The position numbers were made by a program, and so were the translations under genes. From Candidatus Parcubacteria bacterium (GTDB taxonomy: Bacteria > Patescibacteriota > Patescibacteriia > UBA1558 > GWA2-36-10), in NCBI GenBank assembly GCA_018669975.1, contig JABHSK010000009.1, positions 1 to 51,126 on the forward strand: a DNA stretch of 51,126 nt, read 5' to 3'. Shown here piece by piece: positions 35,725 to 43,815 of the stretch. The notes beneath the pieces were generated by a model that was given only the letters and a program-made list of their open reading frames with translations, searched no databases and was not told the DNA's origin. Position 1 is the first letter of the stretch. Every line of letters begins with the position of its first letter.

Positions 35725-36366
35725 ATGCCTAGAAAAAAAATACAAAGATTCAAAGAATTAGAAAAATTGAGTAACGTAGCTCAGTTGTCACAAACTGATG
35801 CTAAACAAAAATTACAAAATTTTTTAAACAACTCTAAACCAACCTTAGAGCTAGCTTGCGGTAAAGGTGAATACACCATTGCCTTAGCTGAAAGATTCCC
35901 TGATATGAAATTTATTGGCATTGATGTACAAGGTGAAAGAATTTGGTATGGTGCTAAACAAGCTTTGGATAAAAAACTAGACAACGTCTTTTTTTTAAGA
36001 GTTCAAATAGAAGACTTACAAAAATACTTTACTGATAATTCAATAGCAGAAATTTGGATTACTTTTCCAGATCCCTTTCCACGCAAGAAGCAAATCAAAA
36101 AAAGATTAACCTCGCCACGATTTCTACAAATTTATAAACACCTATTACAGGCAAAAGGATTAGTAAACTTAAAAACAGATGATGAATCACTATTTGATTA
36201 TTCTGTAGAAATGGCAGAGGCTATCGGGGCTAATATCATTACACACATAAAAGACATTTATAACCAAAGAGTGAGCCTGCACTTACTTGATATTCAAACA
36301 TACTATGAAAAAATACACCTGGAAAAGGGTGCGACTATAAATTACTTAAAATTTAACTTTAATTAG
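35725..36366 (+). CDS. trmB: tRNA (guanine-N7-)-methyltransferase TrmB
   Basis: 213 aa. SAM-binding ELACGKGEYTIALAERFP, FIGIDVQGERIWYGAKQAL, NVFFLRVQIEDL and the family signature WITFPDPFPRKKQIKKRL, followed by LTSPRFLQIYKHLLQ and NLKTDDESLFDYS. It methylates G46 in the variable loop of tRNA. TATATT 5 bases before ATG suggests a leaderless or near-leaderless mRNA. Followed directly by the separately promoted fibronectin-like gene. Confidence 0.95.
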   Translation: MPRKKIQRFKELEKLSNVAQLSQTDAKQKLQNFLNNSKPTLELACGKGEYTIALAERFPDMKFIGIDVQGERIWYGAKQALDKKLDNVFFLRVQIEDLQKYFTDNSIAEIWITFPDPFPRKKQIKKRLTSPRFLQIYKHLLQAKGLVNLKTDDESLFDYSVEMAEAIGANIITHIKDIYNQRVSLHLLDIQTYYEKIHLEKGATINYLKFNFN

Positions 36367-36372
36367 TTTATA

Positions 36373-36401
36373 TTGACATTTTTTATAAAATATGGTATAA
36401 T
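36373..36401 (+). promoter_or_regulatory. Consensus promoter of the fibronectin-like gene
   Basis: TTGACA (36373-36378), 17-base spacer and TATAAT (36396-36401), both perfect. The ATG is at 36431. Confidence 0.88.
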
Positions 36402-36430
36402 GCTCTATTCCCTAAAATTAAACTAGTGAT

Positions 36431-37843
36431 ATGAAAAATTTCTTAAAAATATTCTTAATATTAGTACTATTTACTGGTATTTTAGCTCCTAAAGCTGACG
36501 CCTCAGGTAATTTGCTTATCAATAATATTAGTATTGATAACTTTATTAATGGCTCAGCTGAAATAAGATGGCGCACTAGCGAAACTAGCCGTGGCTTAGT
36601 TTATTTTGGTGAGGATAGAGAAAATCTGAACTACTTTGTTTCCTCAGGTAGCTATCAAAAATATCATCGCGCCTATTTCAATGGTCTAGAAGAAGATAAA
36701 ATTTATTATTATAAAATTATAGCTTTTACTCGTGACGGTGATGGTTCTGAAACTTTTGTTCAAAGTTTTAACACAAATGATATGATAGATACCGTTAAGC
36801 CTGATTTTACAAATGCAGAAATACTGCACACTACCGGTGATACCGTCAGCCTGTCCTGGTCAACCAATGAAGAGACGGTGGCCCAAATATACTATGGTGA
36901 TGATTTAGATGAAATGAATAGTGTAGCCAACTATGGAGCATTCCATAAAGACCATGAATTAATTATCTACCATTTAGCTCAAGGCCAAAGATTCTATCTA
37001 AAAATAATTGCTAAAGATAGAGGTAATAATACTAAAAGTTCAGATATATTTATCTTTAATACTCACGGACCAAATATAAGTAATGCTGTATTAGAGCTCT
37101 ACGATCTCGAACCTCTAAATTTTAATGAAGACCTAATCCAAGCCAAACAAGTAACTGTAAAATTTAAAAGTAATTTAGTATCTAGAAGTCAAATTTGGTA
37201 TGGTACTGCACCTGGTGCATACACAAAACTTGAACAAATCAACCAAGCTCTCCGTGATACTGAACATAAAATAACTCTAAAGGGTCTTGAACCCAATACA
37301 AGCTATTATTATATAATCGACCTATATGATGGGCTCTATGGTCGAGCTAAACGTACACAAGAATATAGTTTTACTACTCAACCAGAACAAAAACCATACG
37401 TGTTAGGAACAAAAATTGTTTCAGATGACATAGACAGTGATGGTGATGGCCTATCAGATAACTATGAAATAAATATAGGTACCAATCCGCTAGAACGTGA
37501 CAGTGATGGTGATGGTTATTCAGACGGCACTGAAGTACGACATGGGTATGACCCAAATGGTCCTGGAAAAATAATTAAATTAATTTATAATAAACCTAGA
37601 ATAGCTAACACCGTAGAGCAAGTGAAGGCTATCGAGCTTAAAAACTTACTAGAGAGTGAATTGGGGCAACTAAAATTAGGTCGCGAAGACTGGTTCACAG
37701 TAGTTAATGCTTACATCTACGGTGAGTATCCAGCACACGCCATTGCTCAAAGCATCCGCTTTGGTGGCAAGACAGTGCATCCAACTATTGGTTGGAATGC
37801 TTGGAAAAATACTAATGATTACCAAAGTTATATAAATCGATAA
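36431..37843 (+). CDS. Secreted protein with fibronectin-like domains and calcium-binding repeats
   Basis: 470 aa. Signal peptide at residues 1-24 (MKNFLKIFLILVLFTGILAPKADA, cleavage after ADA likely). Three beta-sandwich domains of fibronectin III / purple acid phosphatase N-terminal type follow, each ending like GLEEDKIYYYKI or GLEPNTSYYYIID. Then come two thrombospondin type 3-like acidic repeats (DSDGDGLSDNYE and DSDGDGYSDGTE) that should bind calcium. A C-terminal module with EDWFTVVNAYIYGEYPAHAI and HPTIGWNAW ends it; a related repeat ends the protein at 48019-49449. Likely a cell-surface or pilus-associated protein. A consensus promoter lies just upstream. Confidence 0.82.
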   Translation: MKNFLKIFLILVLFTGILAPKADASGNLLINNISIDNFINGSAEIRWRTSETSRGLVYFGEDRENLNYFVSSGSYQKYHRAYFNGLEEDKIYYYKIIAFTRDGDGSETFVQSFNTNDMIDTVKPDFTNAEILHTTGDTVSLSWSTNEETVAQIYYGDDLDEMNSVANYGAFHKDHELIIYHLAQGQRFYLKIIAKDRGNNTKSSDIFIFNTHGPNISNAVLELYDLEPLNFNEDLIQAKQVTVKFKSNLVSRSQIWYGTAPGAYTKLEQINQALRDTEHKITLKGLEPNTSYYYIIDLYDGLYGRAKRTQEYSFTTQPEQKPYVLGTKIVSDDIDSDGDGLSDNYEINIGTNPLERDSDGDGYSDGTEVRHGYDPNGPGKIIKLIYNKPRIANTVEQVKAIELKNLLESELGQLKLGREDWFTVVNAYIYGEYPAHAIAQSIRFGGKTVHPTIGWNAWKNTNDYQSYINR

Positions 37844-37850
37844 AAAATAA

Positions 37851-37879
37851 AAAATCCTGTTCTTAGCAGGATTTTTTAA
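37851..37879 (+). terminator. Intrinsic terminator of the fibronectin-like gene
   Basis: AAATCCTG (37852-37859) pairs with CAGGATTT (37867-37874), followed by a T-rich tract. Confidence 0.85.
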
Positions 37880-37897
37880 TTATGGATAGCCATAAGT

Positions 37898-37926
37898 TTG
37901 ACACTCCCACCTGTCAGGAGTATAAT
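37898..37926 (+). promoter_or_regulatory. Perfect consensus promoter
   Basis: TTGACA (37898-37903), a 17-base spacer and TATAAT (37921-37926). It directs a short transcript that meets a terminator at 38020-38048 before the AsnRS-like gene. Confidence 0.9.
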
Positions 37927-37932
37927 ACTTGG

Positions 37933-38048
37933 CAGAATGCTGAAAAAAATAATACAACATAAAAAACGCTATCGAAAATACCGCTGCTTAAATTTTTTCC
38001 AAAAATATATTGAACATAAAACGTTCCGTTAATCCGGGACGTTTTTTT
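37933..38048 (+). ncRNA. Candidate small RNA or attenuated leader of the AsnRS-like gene
   Basis: A perfect promoter and a good terminator bound a ~115-base transcript. It contains a 31-codon frame (ATG 37937, stop 38030) rich in K and R, whose stop lies in the terminator loop. This looks like an attenuator layout, but the frame has no Shine-Dalgarno and only one Asn codon. No T-box bulge is present. Confidence 0.45.
38020..38048 (+). terminator. Terminator ahead of the AsnRS-like gene
   Basis: AACGTTCCG / CGGGACGTT stem (one G-T pair) with TTAATC loop, then TTTTTT. Confidence 0.85.
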
Positions 38049-38070
38049 ATAAGCTAATAATTAACAAAAA

Positions 38071-39081
38071 ATGCTTATGAACAAAACACAAACTGCTCGC
38101 CTAGAGGGCTTTGTCCTCAAAGAGGCAGAAAAATTTTTTGCAGACAAAGGATTCGTGCCACTGTTTCCACCAAAAGTGGTCCGTGCTTCTGGCGCCTGTG
38201 AAAACATCAACACTCTATTCGAAGTTAGTGTTGATAATAATCACAAATGGTTTAATAGAAATGCCTACCTATCACAAACCGGTCAACTATATTTAGAGGC
38301 CATGGTACCGTCCCTACAAAAAGTATATTGCGTTGGTCCATCATTTAGAGCCGAGGAAAAAATTGATAATAGGCACCTAACAGAATTTACCATGCTGGAA
38401 ATAGAATTTGCTGGAAATTTTGAGGAACTATTAGAATACGAAGAAAGCCTAATACACCATCTAGCACAAAAAGTGTCACAACACCCAAAGGCCCAGGAAG
38501 ACTTTGGTTTAAACGGTAAAGACTTGGAAAGACTGACTAAGTGTCCAACAAAATTCCAACGCTTTACCTATGATCAGGCTATTAAAAAACTAGAAGCGCT
38601 GGGAGAAGATATTAACTGGGGCGATGACATTTCTAGCCAAAGAGAAAAACTATTACTAGCAACGGTTGATAATCAACCGTTATTTATTACCCATTATCCT
38701 GACCCAATGTATGAAGAGCATAATGACATTGAAGTAGAAAAATTCTTCAACATGCTACCTTCTAAAGATAATCCCGGCCGGGTACTGAGTTCTGACCTGA
38801 TATTACCTTTTGGTGGAGAAGCAGTCGGAGCAGCTGCTCGAGTGCATATTTTAGAAGAATTAATAAGACGCTTAAAAAATTCCAAAATGTTCAAACGCCT
38901 AGAAGCTAAAGGTGGAGATCTAGATGACTTTGGGTGGTATATTGAACAAATAAAAAAGAATGGAGCAGTGCCCCATGCTGGCTGTGGTTTTGGTATGTCT
39001 AGAATACTTCAATATATCAGCGGCAAAACTAATATCACCGAAGCTGTTACCTTTCCCTCCAATAAAGGTAATATAATCTAG
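38071..39081 (+). CDS. AsnRS-like class II synthetase core without anticodon domain (asparagine synthetase-type)
   Basis: 336 aa, well short of the roughly 430-470 expected for AsnRS or AspRS. It begins directly with the catalytic core; the N-terminal OB-fold anticodon-binding domain is absent. Class II motif 2 is FRAEEKIDNRHLTEFTMLE and motif 3 is GCGFGMSRILQYISG followed by AVTFP. Such an AsnRS core without anticodon domain acts as an asparagine synthetase in some archaea (the AsnRS-related AsnA described in Pyrococcus). That assignment here is an inference. Starts 38071 and 38077 are both possible. Its stop overlaps the convergent pilX-like gene by 4 bases. Confidence 0.72.
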   Translation: MLMNKTQTARLEGFVLKEAEKFFADKGFVPLFPPKVVRASGACENINTLFEVSVDNNHKWFNRNAYLSQTGQLYLEAMVPSLQKVYCVGPSFRAEEKIDNRHLTEFTMLEIEFAGNFEELLEYEESLIHHLAQKVSQHPKAQEDFGLNGKDLERLTKCPTKFQRFTYDQAIKKLEALGEDINWGDDISSQREKLLLATVDNQPLFITHYPDPMYEEHNDIEVEKFFNMLPSKDNPGRVLSSDLILPFGGEAVGAAARVHILEELIRRLKNSKMFKRLEAKGGDLDDFGWYIEQIKKNGAVPHAGCGFGMSRILQYISGKTNITEAVTFPSNKGNII

Positions 39082-39488
39082 GGAACCAACTCATCCCAAG
39101 CACAATTTGAAATTTCCTGCGTGCAGGTATATCTAACCTTGCGCGTGGCCTCCGTAGTACTGGCAGTAGATTGTATATTAGAATTACAAACTCCGCCACC
39201 AGCACAACCACCGCTCTCCACAAACTGACTAGATACATTTATATTATCAACGCTTATGTCGCTGAATATTAAATTATTGGGTTGCTTCCTAAGCTGCATT
39301 AATGATTCCTCTACTCCTGATTCAGCTGCATAAAAAGTACGTATGGAATCTTTAAAAGACAACATACTAGACTTATTATTCAGCGATATAACCATAACCG
39401 ATAAAGAAATAGATAAAATAACCGCTGCTGTTACTATGGCAGCAATTAGGGCGGTGGCTCCGGATTGTGATTTTATAATTTCTTTCAT
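39078..39488 (-). CDS. PilX-like minor pilus protein
   Basis: 136 aa. An N-terminal hydrophobic helix (ATALIAAIVTAAVILSISLSVMVISL) after SQSG and the FYAAESGVEESLMQLRK segment are typical of the PilX/PilV N-terminal family of minor pilins. Unlike true prepilins there is no GF cleavage site; G9 in SQSGATAL sits at the boundary. Five cysteines in the outer domain (GGCAGGGVCNS, YTCTQEISNCAW) may form disulfides. It is the last gene of the six-gene pilus operon and ends against the AsnRS-like gene with no visible terminator. Confidence 0.72.
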   Translation of the reverse strand: MKEIIKSQSGATALIAAIVTAAVILSISLSVMVISLNNKSSMLSFKDSIRTFYAAESGVEESLMQLRKQPNNLIFSDISVDNINVSSQFVESGGCAGGGVCNSNIQSTASTTEATRKVRYTCTQEISNCAWDELVP

Positions 39489-39492
39489 AAGA

Positions 39493-40038
39493 CTAGCGAA
39501 TACTCATAAACGTATCAAAAGATTGCTGTGAGTACCCATGTAAGTTTAAAATATTTCCTGATGTTAGTACAAAATTTATTTCTGTGCCAGCAATAAAACT
39601 ACCACTACTATCTAATGTTGGAGATAGGACAAAATTACTTGCTACAACTGTATTAGTGTTTAAAATAATAGGAGTAGCTGTTGATTGGTCTGGAAATCCA
39701 GCTCCAACATCTTCTGTTTCTCTATACACTAAATTACCTAACTCTAGATGCAAACTAAATCTAGTTGTTGTTGCTTTATAAAAATGCAATTGATCAGGAT
39801 CTGGGCTAACATTAATTATCGTATCAACATTATGTATATTATTGTTAATAAAATTCATGACAAAACGAGCATTATTTTGAACTTCATTGGAGGCTTTTAT
39901 TTTTTTACGCACGTTCAAAACATTCATTACCAAACTACTAATAACCATCAAAATCATACTAGTAACAAAAATATATACTAGAGTTTCTATTAAGGTAAAA
40001 CCTTTGCCGTTATTTGTAATTGATATTTTTTTTATCAT
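39493..40038 (-). CDS. Prepilin-like minor pilin (PulG/PilW-type)
   Basis: 181 aa. KGFTLIETLVYIFVTSMILMVIS at residues 12-34 is the prepilin cleavage site and alpha1 helix with Glu at +5. A coiled segment (SNEVQNNARFVMNFINNNI) and a beta-rich C-terminal domain follow. It overlaps the upstream gene by 4 bases (ATGA) and lies 4 bases before the pilX-like gene. The operon position indicates a minor pilin in the initiating complex. Confidence 0.82.
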   Translation of the reverse strand: MIKKISITNNGKGFTLIETLVYIFVTSMILMVISSLVMNVLNVRKKIKASNEVQNNARFVMNFINNNIHNVDTIINVSPDPDQLHFYKATTTRFSLHLELGNLVYRETEDVGAGFPDQSTATPIILNTNTVVASNFVLSPTLDSSGSFIAGTEINFVLTSGNILNLHGYSQQSFDTFMSIR

Positions 40039-41933
40039 GGAAAAGTTGAATAACTAATGGTAACTTCTTCTAAAATTGGCACCTCTAAATCCGCCTGACT
40101 ATCCAGATATAATTTATACCTCATGTATCTCTGATTCAAATGATGCGTGTAGTTTATCAGCTCCCCAGATTCATCAGTGTAATAAGAGGTAGCTGTCCCA
40201 TCTGGACCAACAAAATTCCATGGTCCCAAAGAATTGTTACTAGTCGCTAATTGAAAGCGTATACTGGTATCTAATGGCTCCGTACCGGTAAATGCAATCC
40301 AGTTGTAAGCCACCTGATCACTACCCGTATCAAAAGTAGATGACTCTAATTCACCTATATCAGCATATTCACAATTTACTACTTCAGTAGAAATAATAAA
40401 AAATTCCTCTTGATTACCTGATGTGGCAGCATATATCAAAGAACAGTTTGCAGACATGCCCAACACATAACCTGTTAAATTAAAACCCGAAACCTGAATC
40501 ATAACTAATGGATCACTAACATCTAAGACAACCAATTCTTCGTTTAAAAAATTAGTCCCTAATAAAATATAAGGTCCAACTATAGAAAAGGAGTGCACCA
40601 TTTCCCCTATCTCATGCTCTCCTAATAATATTGGGTTTATTGGATTGGAAACATCAAAAATATAAAACTCTGGATACGAGCCACTATTTTCAGTCGACAA
40701 ATACGCTCTAGAGCCCCTAACAGCTACATCTGTACCTTTTAAAGACCCGTCTAAATTATACTGACCAACTAATTGCATAACAGTTGGAGTAGCCACACTA
40801 ACAATTTGCATCTCTTTATCAGCATCTTTGGTTGCTAAATATACATAATTGGCAGATAAAAATATCTTAGACGTATTATCATCTACTTCTATAAAGCTCA
40901 AATATTGTGCTGTAGTGGGATTACTAATATCAAATGAGTGCATTGTATCTCCCTGTACAATATAAGCATAATTACTATCAACGGCCACATCAGTAGCGTC
41001 TACGTTACTATCTAAATCATACTTAAAAATAACAGCGGGATACTCCTTGTCGCTAACATCTATAATTTGAAATTCTGCATTATTAACATGTGTAGATAAA
41101 TAAACATAATTTCCACGAGCTATTACTGAAGTTACTGAACCACCTATATTAAGCGATGATTCTTTAGATGTATTTTCTGGATCGGCGACATTTAAAACAT
41201 AAAATTCATCGCCTGATGGATTATTTTTTGTTACTAAATACGCATAGCCATCCAACTCAAAAACATCATTATCCTCAAAATTACCAGGTGTATCAAATGT
41301 ATCTGTAGTGGTTGCGTAACTCCAATCAATAAACCCTGAAACTAAACTTACTATTCCTGGTGTTCGAATATCAATACCTGTGTCCTTAGAAAAAAACATA
41401 TCTTCATCTGACCAGGTACTTTGCCCTGCGCCACCAAACCAGTCTGTTTGTGTCCATCGGTCAGCCTGCCAACGATGCCTATATGTTTCTAAGGTTTCTT
41501 GCTTACTAACACCTGTAGCACTAATCCAGTCAACGCTTACAGTAATCTTCTTTGTATCTGCGTCTAAATTAACACCTCCTATATCTCCATAGACATTACC
41601 ATTAGAAATATTAGTTCTATAAACTTCATCTATGGTCACTGTCCTTGTATATCTACCATCTATCACTTCGCTACCTGCAGACAACGTCCAGATGTCACTC
41701 ACTAAAACAGGGTGATGACCTCCGACCGTTAAATCACTCCAGTCAACTATCTTAGTAGCCTCCACTGCCTCGGTGGCATAAAATAACACTTGCAAGTCCT
41801 CTTCATTGATACGTCGCAATTTATTATTAGAACTAGTGATATGTAAAATTAAAATTGTGCTAATAGAAATAAAAGCAATGGCAACTAAAAGCTCTACTAT
41901 AGAAAATCCTTGATTGTTAATCCTCTTTATCAT
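40035..41933 (-). CDS. Giant prepilin with LVIVD-type beta-propeller
   Basis: 632 aa, about four times a normal minor pilin. NQGFSIVELLVAIAFISISTILILH at the N-terminus is a prepilin site with E5 (FSIVE). Residues ~200-510 contain six or seven LVIVD-like repeats of ~42 residues, seen as xxYVYLxT...EFQIIDVSDPxxP (for example EFYIFDVSNPINPILLG and ELVVLDVSDPLVMIQVSG), which should form a beta-propeller. The C-terminus is beta-rich. A pilin core carrying a propeller suggests an adhesin at the fibre tip. It is translationally coupled to both neighbours (4-base overlaps). Confidence 0.82.
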   Translation of the reverse strand: MIKRINNQGFSIVELLVAIAFISISTILILHITSSNNKLRRINEEDLQVLFYATEAVEATKIVDWSDLTVGGHHPVLVSDIWTLSAGSEVIDGRYTRTVTIDEVYRTNISNGNVYGDIGGVNLDADTKKITVSVDWISATGVSKQETLETYRHRWQADRWTQTDWFGGAGQSTWSDEDMFFSKDTGIDIRTPGIVSLVSGFIDWSYATTTDTFDTPGNFEDNDVFELDGYAYLVTKNNPSGDEFYVLNVADPENTSKESSLNIGGSVTSVIARGNYVYLSTHVNNAEFQIIDVSDKEYPAVIFKYDLDSNVDATDVAVDSNYAYIVQGDTMHSFDISNPTTAQYLSFIEVDDNTSKIFLSANYVYLATKDADKEMQIVSVATPTVMQLVGQYNLDGSLKGTDVAVRGSRAYLSTENSGSYPEFYIFDVSNPINPILLGEHEIGEMVHSFSIVGPYILLGTNFLNEELVVLDVSDPLVMIQVSGFNLTGYVLGMSANCSLIYAATSGNQEEFFIISTEVVNCEYADIGELESSTFDTGSDQVAYNWIAFTGTEPLDTSIRFQLATSNNSLGPWNFVGPDGTATSYYTDESGELINYTHHLNQRYMRYKLYLDSQADLEVPILEEVTISYSTFP

Positions 41934-42406
41934 GGTATATCAATTTGACCTGATGAATTAATGGTAACAGTACTAGTATTACTAGGTTGCACTAAAGTAA
42001 TAATGGAAACTGTACCGGTATTAACTGTTTGTCCGGTGAGTTTAGCAAAAACCACATCGGGACCATAACCTCCTACTCCATCTGCAAAACTAGAGCCAGG
42101 ACTAAATATCTGTGTGCCTTGTAATATACTTTCTTTATTATTGGGATCACTAACATTATAAAAATCTCCAGAAAACAGTACATATCGATCGGTCTCCATA
42201 TGGATTCCCCAGGATGCATTATCAGCTGATGCAGTAGCTAATTGTTGCGCTCTAAATAAAGAACTACGTAGCTCATCAGCTGAATTAGAAATTTGCACTT
42301 GCTTCTGCCAATTTTTATAAGCAGTTGTACTTAAAACATATATTAACACTGCAATAAATAGTGCTACTAGCACCTCAACCAAAGTAAAACCTAATTTATT
42401 TTTCAT
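41930..42406 (-). CDS. Prepilin-like minor pilin (GspH/FimT-type)
   Basis: 158 aa. KLGFTLVEVLVALFIAVLIYVL shows the cleavage site (G|F, Glu+5) and alpha1 helix. The next segment (ADELRSSLFRAQQLATASADNASWGIHM) is characteristic of GspH/FimT. The rest is a beta-rich domain with TVNTGTVSI and SSGQIDIP. It lies 3 bases after pilC and overlaps the propeller gene by 4. No cysteines. Confidence 0.82.
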   Translation of the reverse strand: MKNKLGFTLVEVLVALFIAVLIYVLSTTAYKNWQKQVQISNSADELRSSLFRAQQLATASADNASWGIHMETDRYVLFSGDFYNVSDPNNKESILQGTQIFSPGSSFADGVGGYGPDVVFAKLTGQTVNTGTVSIITLVQPSNTSTVTINSSGQIDIP

Positions 42407-42409
42407 ATT

Positions 42410-43456
42410 TTAGGCAAATGAATTTGTAAGTTCATACAGAGGACTGATAACAGACACCGCAATAAAACCAACTGCTAATCCAACGAGTATCAATAACACT
42501 GGCTCTATAATCATAGATAAGTTAGCTAGAACAGTACTAACTCTCTCCTCATAATAATCAGATACTTTCTTTAAAATATTTTCTAACTCACCAGTACTTT
42601 CTCCCACCTGACAAAGTTGAATTGTAATAGAGGGAAATAGATGCGCCCTAGCACTCATAGCTTCATGCAATGAAACTCCTTTTTCCAATTCAGTGGCCAT
42701 TTCCAAAATAACTTTACGATAACGATGGTTATCAACTGTCTTGGCAACTATCTGTAGTGATTCAACAATAGCTAAACCGGCTGATAACAATGCGTGTAAA
42801 TTTCCTGCAAAACGAGTCAACGACAATTCTTTAATGACATTGCCAGCTATAGGCGCCTTCAGTATAACTGTGTGTAACCATAGTTTAGGTTTTTTTAATT
42901 TGAAAATATACCTAATAAATACTGCAATGCCAATCAAGCCAGCTAACATAAACCAACCATACGCTCTAATGCTTTCATTTAAAAACTGTACGGCTATCAA
43001 AATAAACGGTAATTTTACACTAGAGCCCTCAAAAATTGATACCATCTGTGGGAAAACAAATAGGGCTAAAAATAAACTAACAACCACAATGGCTAGTAAG
43101 ACAATTGACGGATACATCAAAGCACCAAACACTTTACTGCGTAGTCTTTTTTGAGCTTTAAGTATTTCTGCTAAATGCCCTAGAGTATCTGCTAACATCC
43201 CTGTGTTTTCACCAACTTCGACTGTAGCAATAATCATTTCTGAAAAAACCTTAGGATGTTTCTTCATGCCCACAGACAGCAACTGCCCATTTTCAACTAA
43301 ATTGTAAAAGTGTTCTAAAATATTAGCTAATTTTTTATTCTTAGTTTCCTTGGCTAACGTCTTTATAGATGGCGCTAAAGCTAACCCGGCTTTCATCATG
43401 GTGGACATATTGTCCATAAAAACCATCTTATCGGTTAAACTAATGCCACCGAGCAC
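42410..43456 (-). CDS. pilC: PilC/GspF inner-membrane platform protein (core frame)
   Basis: Two GspF domains are visible: residues ~5-125 with MVFMDNMSTMMKAGLALAPSIKTL and VEVGENTGMLADTLGHLAE, and 205-340 with RFAGNLHALLSAGLAIVESL and CQVGESTGELENILKKVSDYY, separated by three membrane helices. PilC holds the ATPase and pilin at the inner membrane. GTG at 43456 is used here, but the frame is open up to base 43644 and reads as a lysine-rich extension. A frameshift at a run of eight A (43640-43647) separates it from the upstream 82-codon frame, which seems to be its N-terminus. The core itself looks intact. Confidence 0.88.
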   Translation of the reverse strand: MLGGISLTDKMVFMDNMSTMMKAGLALAPSIKTLAKETKNKKLANILEHFYNLVENGQLLSVGMKKHPKVFSEMIIATVEVGENTGMLADTLGHLAEILKAQKRLRSKVFGALMYPSIVLLAIVVVSLFLALFVFPQMVSIFEGSSVKLPFILIAVQFLNESIRAYGWFMLAGLIGIAVFIRYIFKLKKPKLWLHTVILKAPIAGNVIKELSLTRFAGNLHALLSAGLAIVESLQIVAKTVDNHRYRKVILEMATELEKGVSLHEAMSARAHLFPSITIQLCQVGESTGELENILKKVSDYYEERVSTVLANLSMIIEPVLLILVGLAVGFIAVSVISPLYELTNSFA

Positions 43457-43545
43457 GATACTCTTCTTTGCTTTTATATCTTTAACTTCACGTCCAGCTT
43501 TACTTGTTTTAACTTTAGTAGCTTTTAGCTTCTTCTCTAACTCTT

Positions 43546-43794
43546 CTACCCTCTTAGCTCCCTCTTTATTCTTTTCATCCTTTTTCTTTTCATCCTTTTT
43601 CTTGTCTGGCTTTTTCTTAGTATCTTTCTTTTTTTCACCTTTTTTTTAGGGCCTTTCTTCCCTGTATATAATTTAAAAGACGCATACTCTTTTTTGAGAG
43701 CCTGCTTTTGCTTGTCTTGGGCCATACTAACAACTGCCTTGGCCTCTATTTCAGTATCGTCTATAACTTGATGTTTGCTGTCTAGATACTTCAT
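43546..43794 (-). pseudogene. N-terminal fragment of pilC, split by a frameshift
   Basis: The frame starts at ATG 43794 (MKYLDSKHQVIDDTEIEAKA), 21 bases after the pilB stop, so it occupies the position of the pilC start. It runs well until GKKGPKKK at the poly-A tract, then changes to an artificial-looking lysine/arginine repeat. Adding one A to the tract would join it to the pilC frame, giving about 461 aa with an acidic/basic linker. Whether this is a real mutation, slippage during expression or a sequencing error cannot be decided here. Confidence 0.6.
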
Positions 43795-43815
43795 TTTTGT
43801 TTTTGTTTTTAAAAA

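Noticed and set aside
37937-38032. 31-codon K/R-rich frame as a separate gene or leader peptide
   Set aside because: No Shine-Dalgarno, and the composition does not match any amino acid the downstream enzyme would sense. Kept only as part of the candidate RNA.
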